64,000 nt of DNA, taken from assembly GCA_024276495.1 (NCBI GenBank), contig JAJRXC010000029.1, positions 1 to 64,000 of the forward strand, given 5' to 3'. Shown in pieces: positions 18,327-27,989 of the stretch. Position numbers and translations under genes: made by a program. A model generated the notes under the pieces. It was given only the letters and a program-made list of their open reading frames with translations, ran no database searches and had not been told where the DNA came from. Every line of letters starts with the position of its first letter. Within the stretch, counting starts at the first letter, position 1. The stretch comes from Actinomycetes bacterium (lineage in GTDB: Bacteria; Actinomycetota; Acidimicrobiia; Acidimicrobiales; Aldehydirespiratoraceae).

Positions 18327-19349
18327 ATGGACCTGCAGACACTCACAGACACCACCGCGGCACTGGTGGAACAGGGTCGGGGAATCCTGGCGATCGACGA
18401 GAGCACACCCACCTGCAACAAGCGATTCGACGCACTGGGCATCCCCACGACCGAGGAGAACCGCCGGACGTATCGCGAGCTTCTCGTCTCCGGAGAAGGC
18501 CTGTCGGACCACATCGGGGGCGCGATCCTCTTCGACGAGACGATCCGTCAGACAACCGGCGACGGTGAAGCGTTTCCGGACTTCATGGCCTCCCGCGGGA
18601 TCGTTCCGGGCATCAAGGTCGACACCGGAGCGAAGCCACTGGCCGGCCATCCCGGAGAGCTGGTCACCGAGGGGCTCGACGGCCTTCGTGACCGACTCGA
18701 CGAGTATCGCGAGATGGGCGCGCGCTTCGCCAAGTGGCGAGCGGTGATCACCATCGGCGACGAAACCCCCACCCGGGCCTGCACCGAGGCCAACGCCCAC
18801 GCGTTGGCCCGTTACGCGGCGCTCTGCCAGGAGGCCGGGATCGTCCCCATCGTGGAGCCCGAAGTGCTCATGGACGGTGCCCATGGCATCGACCGGTGCC
18901 ACGAGGTCACCGCGACGACGCTGGCGACGGTCTTCGAACAACTCCACACCCAAGACGTCCGGCTCGAGGGCATCGTCTTGAAGCCGAACATGGTGATCTC
19001 CGGCCTTCTCCACGAAGACCGCGCCGGGCCGGACGAGGTCGCCGAACGGACCCTCGCGTGTCTGCGCGACTGCGTGCCGGCCGCCGTCGGCGGGATCGCG
19101 TTCTTGTCCGGGGGCCAAGACGACGTGGAAGCGACCGAACATCTCGACCTGATGCATCGCCTCGACGGCGACCTTCCCTGGCCCCTGACGTTCTCGTACG
19201 GCCGGGCGTTGCAGCGATCCGCCCTCCGGATCTGGCAGGGTCGCCCCGACAACGTGGACGACGCACGGAACGCTCTCCTCGAACGGGCCCGCCTCAACAG
19301 CCTGGCAGCCCGGGGTCGCTACCACGCCGACGCGGAACAGCCGGTCTGA
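18327..19349 (+). CDS. fba: Fructose-bisphosphate aldolase, class I
   Basis: This encodes 340 residues with the class I (Schiff-base) signature. GRGILAIDEST is at residues 17-27 and the active-site Lys is K219 in IVLKPNMV. It lacks the metal-ligand pattern of class II enzymes. In the Calvin cycle it makes fructose- and sedoheptulose-bisphosphate; in glycolysis it runs the other way. It is first in the plus-strand operon fba-prk-tkt-rpe-prk-nuoF-like-gap-like and is divergent from cbbR. The gap to the next gene is 52 bases. Confidence 0.95.
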   Translation: MDLQTLTDTTAALVEQGRGILAIDESTPTCNKRFDALGIPTTEENRRTYRELLVSGEGLSDHIGGAILFDETIRQTTGDGEAFPDFMASRGIVPGIKVDTGAKPLAGHPGELVTEGLDGLRDRLDEYREMGARFAKWRAVITIGDETPTRACTEANAHALARYAALCQEAGIVPIVEPEVLMDGAHGIDRCHEVTATTLATVFEQLHTQDVRLEGIVLKPNMVISGLLHEDRAGPDEVAERTLACLRDCVPAAVGGIAFLSGGQDDVEATEHLDLMHRLDGDLPWPLTFSYGRALQRSALRIWQGRPDNVDDARNALLERARLNSLAARGRYHADAEQPV

Positions 19350-19401
19350 TGTCCGCCCGAACCGCTCTCCTGTACCCGCCGACGAAGCGGTAGGAACCAA
19401 C

Positions 19402-20262
19402 ATGTCGAAGAAGCATCCGATCGTCGCGGTCACCGGATCGTCCGGCGCGGGAACGACGACGGTCAAGGTCGCGTTCGACCACATCTTCACTCGCGAGGGC
19501 ATCAGCTCGGTCTTCGTCGAAGGCGACGCCTTCCACCGTTACGACCGCGAGGGGATGAAGGCGGCCGTGGCCGCGGCCGACGCCGAGGGCACGACGCTCA
19601 GCCACTTCGGACCCGTTGGCAACGTGCTCGACAAGCTCGAGGAGCTGTTCGTGGAATACGGCGAGTCGGGCACCGGCCGGACCCGGCACTACATCCACAA
19701 CGAGATCGAGGCCAAGCAGTACAACGGCGCACCCGGCACGTTCACCGAGTGGGAAGACATCGAACGGGGAACCGATCTGTTGTTCTACGAGGGTCTCCAC
19801 GGCGGTGCCGTCGTCGACGACGTCGACATCGCCCGCCAGGTCGACCTCCTGATCGGTGTCGTGCCGATCGTCAACCTCGAGTGGATCCAGAAGATCCATC
19901 GCGACAGCTCCACCCGGGGCTACGACAGCAAGGACGTGACCAGAACGATCCTGCGGCGCATGTCCGACTATGTGCACTACATCACGCCGCAGTTCAGTCT
20001 CACCGACATCAACTTTCAGCGGGTGCCGACCGTCGACACCTCGAATCCATTCGTTGCCCGCGATGTGCCGACCCTCGACGAGAGCTTCATCGTCATCAGG
20101 TTCCGGGAACCGTCGAAGTTCGACGTCGACTTCCCCTATCTCCTCGCGATGCTCCACGGCTCGTTCATGTCACGGCGCAACACGATCGTCGTCCCCGGTG
20201 GGAAATGGGGAGTCGCGATGGAGATCGTGCTCACTCCCATCATCAAGAACCTGATCGCCTGA
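19402..20262 (+). CDS. cbbP: Phosphoribulokinase, class I (bacterial type)
   Basis: This encodes 286 residues, the class I length. The P-loop GSSGAGTTT (residues 12-20) has the Gly-Thr-Thr form of bacterial class I enzymes. FVEGDAFHRYDREGM and the FYEGLHGG segment carry the conserved catalytic acid and Walker B region. It phosphorylates ribulose-5-phosphate to RuBP with ATP and is often NADH-activated in this class. It lies between aldolase and transketolase, with a single base between its stop and the tkt ATG. A second PRK of the other class is encoded at 22934-23860. Confidence 0.96.
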   Translation: MSKKHPIVAVTGSSGAGTTTVKVAFDHIFTREGISSVFVEGDAFHRYDREGMKAAVAAADAEGTTLSHFGPVGNVLDKLEELFVEYGESGTGRTRHYIHNEIEAKQYNGAPGTFTEWEDIERGTDLLFYEGLHGGAVVDDVDIARQVDLLIGVVPIVNLEWIQKIHRDSSTRGYDSKDVTRTILRRMSDYVHYITPQFSLTDINFQRVPTVDTSNPFVARDVPTLDESFIVIRFREPSKFDVDFPYLLAMLHGSFMSRRNTIVVPGGKWGVAMEIVLTPIIKNLIA

Positions 20263-20263
20263 C

Positions 20264-22276
20264 ATGACCCCAATCGACGACCTTCGTCCCATGGCCGATG
20301 CCATCCGGATGCTGTCGGTCGACGCCGTGCAGGCCGCGAGCTCGGGCCACCCGGGGATGCCGATGGGGATGGCCGATGTGGCCACCGTCTTGTTCGACCG
20401 GTTCCTCTCCTTCGACCCGTCGTGTCCGGACTGGCCGGACCGGGACCGTCTGGTGCTCTCCGCCGGCCACGGCTCGATGCTGCTGTACGCCGCGCTCTGG
20501 TTGTCCGGGTACGACGGCGTCGAGCTCGACCACCTCCGCTCGTTTCGTCAACTCGGCAGTCCCGCCGCGGGCCATCCCGAACACGGCCACCTGCCCGGAA
20601 TCGAGACCACGACCGGGCCACTCGGACAGGGGATCGCCAACGGTGTGGGGATGGCCATCGCCGAACGACGATTGCGCGAGACCTTCGGCGCGGAGGTCTG
20701 CGACCATCGAACCTTCGTCCTCGCCGGTGACGGATGCCTCATGGAGGGCATCAGCCAGGAGGCGATCAGCCTGGCCGGTCATCTGGGCCTCGACCGCGTG
20801 ATCGTGCTTTTCGACGACAACCACATCTCGATCGACGGCCCGACCGAGCTCGCGGTGTCGGACGATCAACTCGCGCGATTCGCCGCGAGCAACTGGCACA
20901 CGTTGGCCGTCGACGGTCACGATCCGCTCGCAATCGAAGCCGCGATCGAGGCGGCGATCGCGGCCGACCGCCCGTCCATCGTCGCCTGCCGCACGACGAT
21001 CGGCTTCGGGTCGCCGAACCGGGCGGGAACCTCGGGCGTCCATGGCGCGGCGCTCGGGGAGGACGAGGTGGCCGCGACCCGCCGGCAGCTCGGCTGGACC
21101 GCCCCTCCCTTCGAGATTCCCGCACCGATTCTCGACCGGTGGCGGCGCTGCGGAGACTCGGGCCGCGCCGCGCGAGACGAGTGGGAGGCCAGGGTCGCCG
21201 CCCTCCCCGAACCCACCGGCGGGGAGTTCTCCGACCGTCTCGCCGGCGTCGAACCGACCGGCGTGCGCGGCACCCTGCGCGAGCTCCGACGCGCCGTCGC
21301 CGAGGACGCGTCGACCCAGGCAACCCGCAAATCCAGTGAGCAGGTGCTGGCGGCGATCACACCCGAGCACCCGGCCCTGCTCGGCGGCTCCGCCGATCTC
21401 AGCGGGTCCAACCTGACGATGACGCCCGCCCACCGGCCGGTCCGGGCCGGTGACTTCACGGGGAACTATCTGCACTACGGCGTTCGGGAACACGCGATGG
21501 CCGCGGCGATGAACGGGATCGCCCTGCACGGTGGCCACCTCCCCTACGGCGGCACCTTCCTGGTGTTCGCCGACTACAGCCGACCGTCGCTGCGCCTCGC
21601 CGCGATCATGGGGCTCGACGTCATTCATGTGATGACCCACGACTCGATCGGGCTGGGCGAAGACGGGACGACGCACCAACCGGTCGAACAGCTCGCATCG
21701 CTCCGGGTCATCCCGGGACTGCGGGTGATCCGCCCGGCCGACGCGGTCGAGACCGTCGAGGCCTGGGAGGTGGCGCTCACGCGCGACTCGACGCCGACGG
21801 TGCTGTGCTTGTCCCGCCAGGGGTTGCCGATGCTCCGAGGCGACACCGGCGTCGACGATCCGAACCGTGTGGCCGAAGGCGCCTATGTGCTTCGGGAACC
21901 CACCGGCGAGCGCGAGGTGACCCTCCTGGCCTCCGGCTCGGAGGTCAGCATCGCGATCGCGGCTGCAGCGCTTCTCGACGCCGAGGGATTCGCCGTGGCG
22001 GTGGTGTCGATGCCGTGCTGGGAGCTCTTTGCCCGACAATCGGCCCCGCAGCAGGCCGCGGTGCTGGGTGACGCGCCCCGAGTCGGCGTCGAAGCCGCCG
22101 TCATCGGGACCTGGCACCGATGGCTGGCCCCCGGGGATCGCTTCGTCGGCATGGAGGGGTTCGGAGAATCGGGGCCCGGCCCAGAGCTCTACGATCACTT
22201 CGGCATCACCCCGGCCGCGGTGGCCGCTGAGGCGCGCGCCGCGATGGAGCACCGACGACATCAGGTCACGCGATGA
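20264..22276 (+). CDS. tkt: Transketolase
   Basis: This encodes 670 residues, full length. The N-terminal [16 protein letters not shown] and the thiamine-diphosphate motif beginning [13 protein letters not shown] with DDNHISIDG are present. The central pyrimidine domain has [17 protein letters not shown]. It transfers two-carbon units in the regenerative Calvin cycle and pentose phosphate pathway. The stop overlaps the rpe start (ATGA). A typical Cys-free active site is complete. Confidence 0.97.
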   Translation: MTPIDDLRPMADAIRMLSVDAVQAASSGHPGMPMGMADVATVLFDRFLSFDPSCPDWPDRDRLVLSAGHGSMLLYAALWLSGYDGVELDHLRSFRQLGSPAAGHPEHGHLPGIETTTGPLGQGIANGVGMAIAERRLRETFGAEVCDHRTFVLAGDGCLMEGISQEAISLAGHLGLDRVIVLFDDNHISIDGPTELAVSDDQLARFAASNWHTLAVDGHDPLAIEAAIEAAIAADRPSIVACRTTIGFGSPNRAGTSGVHGAALGEDEVAATRRQLGWTAPPFEIPAPILDRWRRCGDSGRAARDEWEARVAALPEPTGGEFSDRLAGVEPTGVRGTLRELRRAVAEDASTQATRKSSEQVLAAITPEHPALLGGSADLSGSNLTMTPAHRPVRAGDFTGNYLHYGVREHAMAAAMNGIALHGGHLPYGGTFLVFADYSRPSLRLAAIMGLDVIHVMTHDSIGLGEDGTTHQPVEQLASLRVIPGLRVIRPADAVETVEAWEVALTRDSTPTVLCLSRQGLPMLRGDTGVDDPNRVAEGAYVLREPTGEREVTLLASGSEVSIAIAAAALLDAEGFAVAVVSMPCWELFARQSAPQQAAVLGDAPRVGVEAAVIGTWHRWLAPGDRFVGMEGFGESGPGPELYDHFGITPAAVAAEARAAMEHRRHQVTR

Positions 22277-22941
22277 CGACACGGATCGCTCCCTCCATCC
22301 TCTCGGCCGACTTCGCCCGGCTCGGCGACGAGGTTCGTGCCGTCGACGAGGCCGGCGCCGACTGGATCCACGTCGACGTCATGGACGGCCATTTCGTCCC
22401 CAACCTGACGATCGGCCCACTCGTCGTCGAAGCGCTGCGGCCCCACACGGAGAAGCCGCTCGACGTGCACCTCATGATCGATCCGGTCGACCCGTACCTC
22501 GAGGCGTTCGCCGCGGCCGGCGCCGACGTCATCACCGTTCACGCCGAGGCGTGCGCCCATCTCGACCGAACCCTCGATGCGATTCGGGCGCTGGGGAAAC
22601 GAGCCGGCGTCGCTCTGAACCCGGCGACGCCGCCCGGCGTCCTTGAGTACGTGCTCGACCGCCTCGACCTGATCCTCGTGATGTCGGTCAACCCGGGATT
22701 CGGTGGACAGCGGTTCATCGACGCGGCCCTCGAGAAGATCGAGGCCGTGCGGGCCATGATCGACGGGCGACGAATCGACATCGAGGTCGACGGCGGAGTC
22801 GGACCCGCGAACGCCGCCGCGGTCGTCGGAGCCGGCGCCGATGTGCTCGTCGCGGGCTCCGCGGTGTTCCGCGACGGCACCTACCGCGACAACATCCGCT
22901 CCATTCGCGAGGCCGGCGACTCGACACCTCTCGATGGCTGA
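22273..22941 (+). CDS. rpe: Ribulose-phosphate 3-epimerase
   Basis: This encodes 222 residues, a (beta/alpha)8 barrel. The start [16 protein letters not shown], the metal site segment [20 protein letters not shown], and the phosphate-binding [10 protein letters not shown] and VDGGVG are all conserved. It interconverts ribulose-5- and xylulose-5-phosphate to feed phosphoribulokinase. It overlaps tkt by 4 and the next gene by 8 bases. Confidence 0.97.
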   Translation: MTTRIAPSILSADFARLGDEVRAVDEAGADWIHVDVMDGHFVPNLTIGPLVVEALRPHTEKPLDVHLMIDPVDPYLEAFAAAGADVITVHAEACAHLDRTLDAIRALGKRAGVALNPATPPGVLEYVLDRLDLILVMSVNPGFGGQRFIDAALEKIEAVRAMIDGRRIDIEVDGGVGPANAAAVVGAGADVLVAGSAVFRDGTYRDNIRSIREAGDSTPLDG

Positions 22942-23860
22942 CCGCGCGCGGCCGGTGATCCTGGGGATCGTCGGTGACTCCGCGGTCGGCAAGACGACAC
23001 TGTCCAACGGAATCGCCGAGATCCTCGGACCCGAGCGGGTCACCGTCATCCGCATCGACGACTACCACCGGCTCGATCGCGCCGAACGGGCGGCGAGCGA
23101 GCACACCGCGCTCGACCCGGCCGCGAATCATCTCGACATCATGGAGCAGCACCTCCGCCTGCTCCGGGAGGGCCGGCCGATCCTCAAACCCGTGTACAAC
23201 CACACGACGGGAACCCTCGATCGTCCCGAGTACGTCGTCCCGACCGACTTCGTGATCGCGGAAGGACTTCTCGGCTATCGGACCGGTCCACTGCGGTCCT
23301 GCTACGACGTGAAGGTGTTCCTCGAGCCGGAAGAGGACCTTCGGGTTCTCTGGAAGATCCGGCGCGACACCGCCTTGCGGGGGTACGACCGCGAGGAAGT
23401 GATCGAGCAGCTGCGGGCCCGGGTCCACGACCGCGCCGCGCACGTCATGCCCCAGCGGGCGTTCGCGGACATCGTGATCCAGTTCCACCGGCCCCCCGGG
23501 GTGCAGGATCCGACCGGGCCACTCGACGTCCGCCATTCGCTTCGACCCACCCTGCCCCATCCGGACTTCTCGCCGCTGCTTGACGACGAGACCTCCCAGG
23601 ATCTCCGGCTCGGCCTGGCGCGGGACTTCGACAGCAAACCGGTCGACGTGCTCGACATCGACGGCCACATCTCCGACGAGCGAACCCGTCGGGTCGAGGA
23701 GCTCATGTGGCGGCTCCTCCCCGACGAGCGACACGAGCGGGTCGGCCTGGGCGAGTACTTCGACGGTACCCGCATGCGTGTCAGCAACGCGTTGGCGCTC
23801 ACCCAGCGGCTCGTCGCGTTCCACATGATCAGGGCCCGACTGGATTGCGATGTCACCTGA
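22934..23860 (+). CDS. Second phosphoribulokinase, class II (cyanobacterial/archaeal-like)
   Basis: This encodes 308 residues from ATG at 22934. The P-loop is [11 protein letters not shown] (from residue 14). [18 protein letters not shown] and [20 protein letters not shown] match class II phosphoribulokinases, as do [18 protein letters not shown] and [12 protein letters not shown]. This is a different family branch from the class I PRK at 19402-20262. A related uridine-kinase-like activity cannot be excluded, but the class II pattern is strong. Having both classes in one operon is odd; see findings. The gene overlaps rpe and the NuoF-like gene. Confidence 0.85.
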   Translation: MADRARPVILGIVGDSAVGKTTLSNGIAEILGPERVTVIRIDDYHRLDRAERAASEHTALDPAANHLDIMEQHLRLLREGRPILKPVYNHTTGTLDRPEYVVPTDFVIAEGLLGYRTGPLRSCYDVKVFLEPEEDLRVLWKIRRDTALRGYDREEVIEQLRARVHDRAAHVMPQRAFADIVIQFHRPPGVQDPTGPLDVRHSLRPTLPHPDFSPLLDDETSQDLRLGLARDFDSKPVDVLDIDGHISDERTRRVEELMWRLLPDERHERVGLGEYFDGTRMRVSNALALTQRLVAFHMIRARLDCDVT

Positions 23861-25310
23861 CGCCGTGGACGAGGGCGGCCGTCGAATTCCCGGCCGCGCC
23901 CATCGGGTTCTCCACACGTTGCCGGACCGGACCCTCGACGACTATCTCGGTCGCGGCGGTGGCCGCGGCTATCTCGCGGCCCAGGCTCTCGAACCCGACG
24001 AGATCATCGACATCGTCCTGGAGTCGGGAATCCGAGGGAGAGGCGGGGCCGGATTCCCGGCGGGAAGAAAGTGGCGCACGGTGGCGGGAAACGCGCGGGG
24101 CCACGGGCCGGCGACGGTTGTCGTCAACGGTGCCGAGGGCGAACCCGGGACGTTCAAGGACAGGTCGATTCTCCGCGCCAGTCCGTACATCGTGATCGAA
24201 GGAGCCTTGATCGCGGCCCGCGCCATCGGAGCCGACCTGATCGTGGTCGCGCTGAAGGAGAGCTTTCGTGCGGAGGTCGGCCGAGTTCGCGACGCGATCG
24301 AGGAGATCACGGAGGCCGGGTACGGCGACACGATCGACTGGCTCGTGTTCGAGGGTCCCGACGAGTACCTCTTCGGAGAGGAGTCGGCGTTGCTCGAGAC
24401 GATCGACGGCCGCTTCCCCTTTCCTCGAATCGTGCCGACCTTCCGACGCGGCGTCGACACCGCGCACGCCGACGAGGGGTGGCCACCTCCGGCGTTGGTG
24501 AACAACGTCGAGACGATCTCGAACATCGGCCGAATCCTCGCCCGGGGCGCGGACTGGTTCCGCTCGATGGGGACCGCCGATTCGCCCGGCACCGTCGTCT
24601 GCACGGTCACCGGGCACACCCGCCGTCACGGCGTCGCGGAGTTTCGCATGGGAACGCCGTTGTCCGATGTCATCGAGCTCATCGGTGGGGGCCCGAGCGA
24701 GGGAGCGATCAAGGCCGTGCTGCCCGGCGTGGCCAATCCCGTCATTCCCGGAGACGCGATCGACGTGCCGGTCAGCTACGAGGGGTTCAGCGCGATCGGA
24801 AGCGGCATCGGGTCCGCTGGCTTCATCGTCTTCGACGAGACGGTCGACATGGTCGCCGTTGCCGCCGGGGTCTCACGATTCCTGACCGTCGAGTCCTGTG
24901 GACAGTGCACTCCGTGCAAGTTCGACGGCATCACGTTGACCGAGCTCCTCACCAAGCTGTGCCGGTCGCAGGCGACCAAGCAGGACCTCGAGACGATCCG
25001 TCACCGAGCCGGCACGGTCTCGTTCGGCGCACGCTGCTACCTGGGAACGCAGCAGGAGGTCGTGCTCAAGAGCCTTCTCGAGCATTTCGGCCACGAGTTC
25101 GAAGCTCACGTCGCGGGCCGCGCGGCGCCGGTCCCGCCGGTCCTCATCGCCGAGTTGACCGACATTCGCGGTGATCTCGCGGTGCTCGACGAGCGCCACC
25201 TCGAGAAGCAGCCGGACTGGACGTTCAACCCGCGGTGGTCGAACTCCGTACCGGTGGAGCTGCTCTCCGGTGTCCAGCCGCCGTGGCACGCCCGCGGACT
25301 CCACCAATGA
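23850..25310 (+). CDS. NuoF/HoxF-like NADH-binding flavo-iron-sulfur protein
   Basis: This encodes 486 residues. The FMN and NADH site is GIRGRGGAGFPAGRKW (about 55-70) with NGAEGEPGTFKD, and the partner segment GEESALLETIDG is present. ESCGQCTPCK plus a downstream Cys (GARCYLG) ligate one 4Fe-4S cluster. An extra C-terminal tail of about 70 residues follows. There is no thioredoxin-like NuoE domain at the N-terminus and no nuoE or nuoG gene alongside, so this is not a complete complex I unit. It could serve a hydrogenase or formate dehydrogenase encoded elsewhere, or NAD(P)H supply to the cycle. It overlaps the class II PRK and the GAPDH-like gene. Confidence 0.88.
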   Translation: MSPDAVDEGGRRIPGRAHRVLHTLPDRTLDDYLGRGGGRGYLAAQALEPDEIIDIVLESGIRGRGGAGFPAGRKWRTVAGNARGHGPATVVVNGAEGEPGTFKDRSILRASPYIVIEGALIAARAIGADLIVVALKESFRAEVGRVRDAIEEITEAGYGDTIDWLVFEGPDEYLFGEESALLETIDGRFPFPRIVPTFRRGVDTAHADEGWPPPALVNNVETISNIGRILARGADWFRSMGTADSPGTVVCTVTGHTRRHGVAEFRMGTPLSDVIELIGGGPSEGAIKAVLPGVANPVIPGDAIDVPVSYEGFSAIGSGIGSAGFIVFDETVDMVAVAAGVSRFLTVESCGQCTPCKFDGITLTELLTKLCRSQATKQDLETIRHRAGTVSFGARCYLGTQQEVVLKSLLEHFGHEFEAHVAGRAAPVPPVLIAELTDIRGDLAVLDERHLEKQPDWTFNPRWSNSVPVELLSGVQPPWHARGLHQ

Positions 25311-26299
25311 GGCCGACTCGGGTGGGGGTCGGTGGCGACCTCCGCATCGGCCGTCACCTGCACCGGACCCTGGCCGCGTCGGACCTCGGCATCGTCGTGG
25401 TCCCGATGCGCCGCGGGACGCAGGGGGATCACCACCCGTACGCCGAGGCGGGCCTCGACATCGTCGTGGAATGTGCGGCAACCGGGGTCGCCCGCGCGGT
25501 GTCGGTTCGTCACCTCGAGGCGGGAGCACGACATGTCGTCGTCTGTGCTCCGGAGGGCGAAGCCGACACGACGATCATCTTCGGTGTGAACGACAACGAG
25601 CTCGACCCCGCGATCCACCGGATCGTGTCCACCGCGTCGGCCGGCGCCCAGTGCTTCGCACCGATGGTGAAGGTGCTCGACGATTTCTTCGGTGTTCGGA
25701 ACGGGCTCGTCGCCCGGCCCGAGGATTCCCGGACGTCGCTCGGGGCCCGGGCTCCCGCCGTTCGAAGGGACGCGGCGACGGTCGGAATCGTCCTGTCGAC
25801 CGAGACGGGCAGCCGAGCAGCGGCGATCGTCGGCCAGTCGATTCGCGGTGAGCCCGGCGTGGTCATCGAGACAGGGTCGCCGGCGACCACCGCGACGACC
25901 GAGTTCACCGCCGTGCTCGAGTGCGAACCGTCCGTCGACGAGGTGAACGCGGCCTTCGCCGATGCCTCGGCGGGTCGACTCGCCGGGCTGTTGGCCTTCG
26001 CCGACGCGCCGGTCGAGCCCGACGTGGTCCTGGCGTCGTCGGCTTCGTGCGTCTTCGACGCCGCCGCGACGATGACCCTCGGCTCGATGGTGAAGGTCAC
26101 GGCCCGGCACAACTTCTCGAGAGGGCCTTCGTGCCGGCTGGTCGACCTCGTCCGGATCCTCCGCGATGTCATCGACGCCGATCAGCGGTCGTTCCACACC
26201 TCGGAGGCGAAACGCCACACTTCCTCGGAGGCGTCGACGAGCGTCGTCGCCGGCCCGAGAATCCCCTCCCGGCCGGTGGTGACGCCGGGCCAACCGTGA
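25307..26299 (+). CDS. GAPDH-like protein lacking the catalytic cysteine (probable pseudoenzyme)
   Basis: This encodes 330 residues from an ATG overlapping the upstream stop (ATGA). The Rossmann start GVGGDLRIGRHLHR parallels GINGFGRIGR of GAPDH. The segment STASAGAQCFAPMVKVLDDF aligns with SNASCTTNCLAPMVKVLDDF, so the catalytic Cys is Ala. The following catalytic His segment is missing, and the C-terminal WYDNEWG is RHNFSRG. FDAAATMTLGSMVKV confirms homology. The fold is probably kept but dehydrogenase activity lost; a regulatory or scaffold role in the Calvin operon is possible. About 40 extra C-terminal residues run into the convergent esterase gene, as if the ancestral stop was lost. Confidence 0.8.
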   Translation: MRPTRVGVGGDLRIGRHLHRTLAASDLGIVVVPMRRGTQGDHHPYAEAGLDIVVECAATGVARAVSVRHLEAGARHVVVCAPEGEADTTIIFGVNDNELDPAIHRIVSTASAGAQCFAPMVKVLDDFFGVRNGLVARPEDSRTSLGARAPAVRRDAATVGIVLSTETGSRAAAIVGQSIRGEPGVVIETGSPATTATTEFTAVLECEPSVDEVNAAFADASAGRLAGLLAFADAPVEPDVVLASSASCVFDAAATMTLGSMVKVTARHNFSRGPSCRLVDLVRILRDVIDADQRSFHTSEAKRHTSSEASTSVVAGPRIPSRPVVTPGQP

Positions 26300-27225
26300 C
26301 CGACGCCGGCCAGCCGGAGGTGTTCGACCCGCCCCCCGTCGGCGCAGCCCGGCCAGGCCAACCGAACGAAGGACTGGTCGCCGTTCGCCCCCGTTTCGAC
26401 CTCATCGGGGGTCGGGTCGCAGCCGTTCGCGTCGGCCCACGCCGCGAGCCCGTCACCGACCGGTTCGTGGAACACGGTGCGGTCCGTGCCGGGAAAGGGT
26501 GGACCTTCGCCTCCGTCGTAGCGCGCCCGCGGATCGTCGACGCTGTGGATGTGAAGGATGGCGACCACCTCGGTCGGCGAGAAGTCGTCGAGCGCCATCG
26601 CTCCGGCGACCGGCACCGCGACGCGCACGAGATCGCTTGCTTCCGCGGCGATCCGGTAGGCCATGATCGCTCCGTTGGAGTGGCCGGTCACCGCGATCTT
26701 GTCCGGGTCGATCTCGACCCGGCCGACCAGGTCCGCCACGACCGCGCGGATGAACCCGACATCGTCGACGTTGTTTCGCTGGGCTGGACCACAGCAGTTG
26801 GATCCGGCGTTCCAGGTGTGGAGCAGATCGGCGAACGGTCCGGTCCCGTCCGGGTACACGGCGACGAATCCTTCGCGGTCGGCGATCTCGTCGAGCCCGA
26901 TGTCGGACTTGAATTGGGCCGCGGTGCCGCCGCCACCGTGCAAGGCGATGACCACCGGGGCCGGTTCGGGCCCGATGCCGGCCGGCACGTGGACGAAGTA
27001 GCGGCGATCGATGCCGTCGTGGCGAAGCGAGATCTCGTGATCGCCGGGGGCGAGGCCGGGGCGGAGGGTCGACGGCGCCGCGTCGATCGACGTCGTGGTG
27101 GCGGGTGGAGACGGTGCCGACGTGGTCGGGGACGAGTCGGTCGCCGCGCCGGGGTCGCCCGGTTCCGGCGCGCAGCCGGCGGCGAGGAGAACGAGAGCCA
27201 TCGCGGTGACGACGAGCGTGCGCAT
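26182..27225 (-). CDS. Secreted lipoprotein esterase, LpqC/PHB-depolymerase-like (CE1 family)
   Basis: This encodes 347 residues from ATG at 27225. The signal peptide has lipobox LAAGC with Cys18, so it is lipid-anchored outside the membrane. A Thr/Pro/Ser-rich linker follows. The alpha/beta-hydrolase domain shows the oxyanion segment ALHGGGGTAAQF, the nucleophile elbow GHSNGAIMAY, a conserved Cys pair (GSNCCGPA) and the catalytic-His region GVGHGWPG. Family members hydrolyse polyhydroxyalkanoate, acetyl- or feruloyl-esters. The 3' end overlaps the GAPDH-like gene by 118 bases tail to tail. Confidence 0.88.
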   Translation of the reverse strand: MRTLVVTAMALVLLAAGCAPEPGDPGAATDSSPTTSAPSPPATTTSIDAAPSTLRPGLAPGDHEISLRHDGIDRRYFVHVPAGIGPEPAPVVIALHGGGGTAAQFKSDIGLDEIADREGFVAVYPDGTGPFADLLHTWNAGSNCCGPAQRNNVDDVGFIRAVVADLVGRVEIDPDKIAVTGHSNGAIMAYRIAAEASDLVRVAVPVAGAMALDDFSPTEVVAILHIHSVDDPRARYDGGEGPPFPGTDRTVFHEPVGDGLAAWADANGCDPTPDEVETGANGDQSFVRLAWPGCADGGRVEHLRLAGVGHGWPGVTTGREGILGPATTLVDASEEVWRFASEVWNDR

Positions 27226-27347
27226 CCACCGAGTATGCAGCTCGGATGTCAGGGATCCGTGAGCCGACCGCGGATCACGGAATCGGGACCTCCGACCCTG
27301 TGCCGCAGCACGTTCTACAATCAGCATCGAGCTCGGGGAGCAGGACC

Positions 27348-27836
27348 ATGACAGCCGAAGACCGCCCGACATCCGACATCGACCTCACTGCCGACACCGC
27401 CGCGCTCGACGAGGCCCGCAGTCGACGCCATGCGTTGGGCGACGCCGCCGACCTGATCGAGGACCTCATTGCCCGGCCCGGTTCCGACCCCCAGTGGACG
27501 GTGCGCGTCGCCGATTCCCTGCAGGGCCTCCGCCGGGCCTTCGACAACCACGTTGCCGAGGTCGAGCACGACGAGGGGCTGCTCCCCCAGCTCCGCCATG
27601 ATTCGGCCCGGCTCTCGAACGGCATCGACCGCATGTACGCGGAGCATGTCACGATCGCGGCCGAGCTCGATGCGGTCGCCGCGCTCATCGCGGATTGCGC
27701 GGGCGACTGCGGGGCCGACAGCGTCGAGTCGATCCGAGAGGCCGTCGTCGACGTGCTCCGTTCGATCTCTCGTCACCGGCAGCGGGGCGCCGACCTCGTC
27801 TACGAGGCCTATCACGTCGACATCGGGGGCGGCTGA
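27348..27836 (+). CDS. Hemerythrin-like (HHE) domain protein
   Basis: This encodes 162 residues from ATG at 27348, preceded by GGAG. It is all helical. Candidate di-iron ligands are spread as in HHE proteins: FDNHVAEVEHDEG, MYAEHVTIAAEL and a C-terminal SRHRQRGADLVYEAYHVDIGG. The last segment closely resembles the final helix of bacterial hemerythrin domains. Such proteins bind oxygen or nitric oxide or sense redox state; the role here is unknown. It stands alone between the esterase and the MarR operon. Confidence 0.7.
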   Translation: MTAEDRPTSDIDLTADTAALDEARSRRHALGDAADLIEDLIARPGSDPQWTVRVADSLQGLRRAFDNHVAEVEHDEGLLPQLRHDSARLSNGIDRMYAEHVTIAAELDAVAALIADCAGDCGADSVESIREAVVDVLRSISRHRQRGADLVYEAYHVDIGGG

Positions 27837-27922
27837 ACGACCGGGCTCGGCCGCGCGCCGCGGCCAGGGTGCCAGAACGGGAGTGGTTCGATCCGTCGGC
27901 AACACGGGGTTCTCGCGGGCGC

Positions 27923-27951
27923 TTGACATTTAGATATCTGATTATTAGAGT
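27923..27951 (+). promoter_or_regulatory. Sigma-70-type promoter of the MarR/sulfatase operon
   Basis: TTGACA (27923-27928) and TAGAGT (27946-27951) are separated by 17 bases. The -10 box lies between the two arms of the palindrome listed next. An AAAGGAG ribosome site follows at 27974, ten bases before the first ATG. Confidence 0.75.
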
Positions 27952-27970
27952 TCTGTCTATCAGACATCTA
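27931..27970 (+). promoter_or_regulatory. Inverted-repeat operator, probable MarR binding site
   Basis: TAGATATCTGAT (27931-27942) and ATCAGACATCTA (27959-27970) are inverted repeats matching at 11 of 12 positions, with a 16-base spacer that holds the -10 box. A repressor bound here would block the promoter. The MarR protein encoded two genes downstream is the obvious candidate, giving autoregulation. Confidence 0.75.
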
Positions 27971-27989
27971 GCTAAAGGAGATTCCGAAC

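Noticed and set aside
20243-22282. A 679-codon minus-strand frame antisense to transketolase
   Set aside because: Shadow of tkt; composition typical of an antisense frame.
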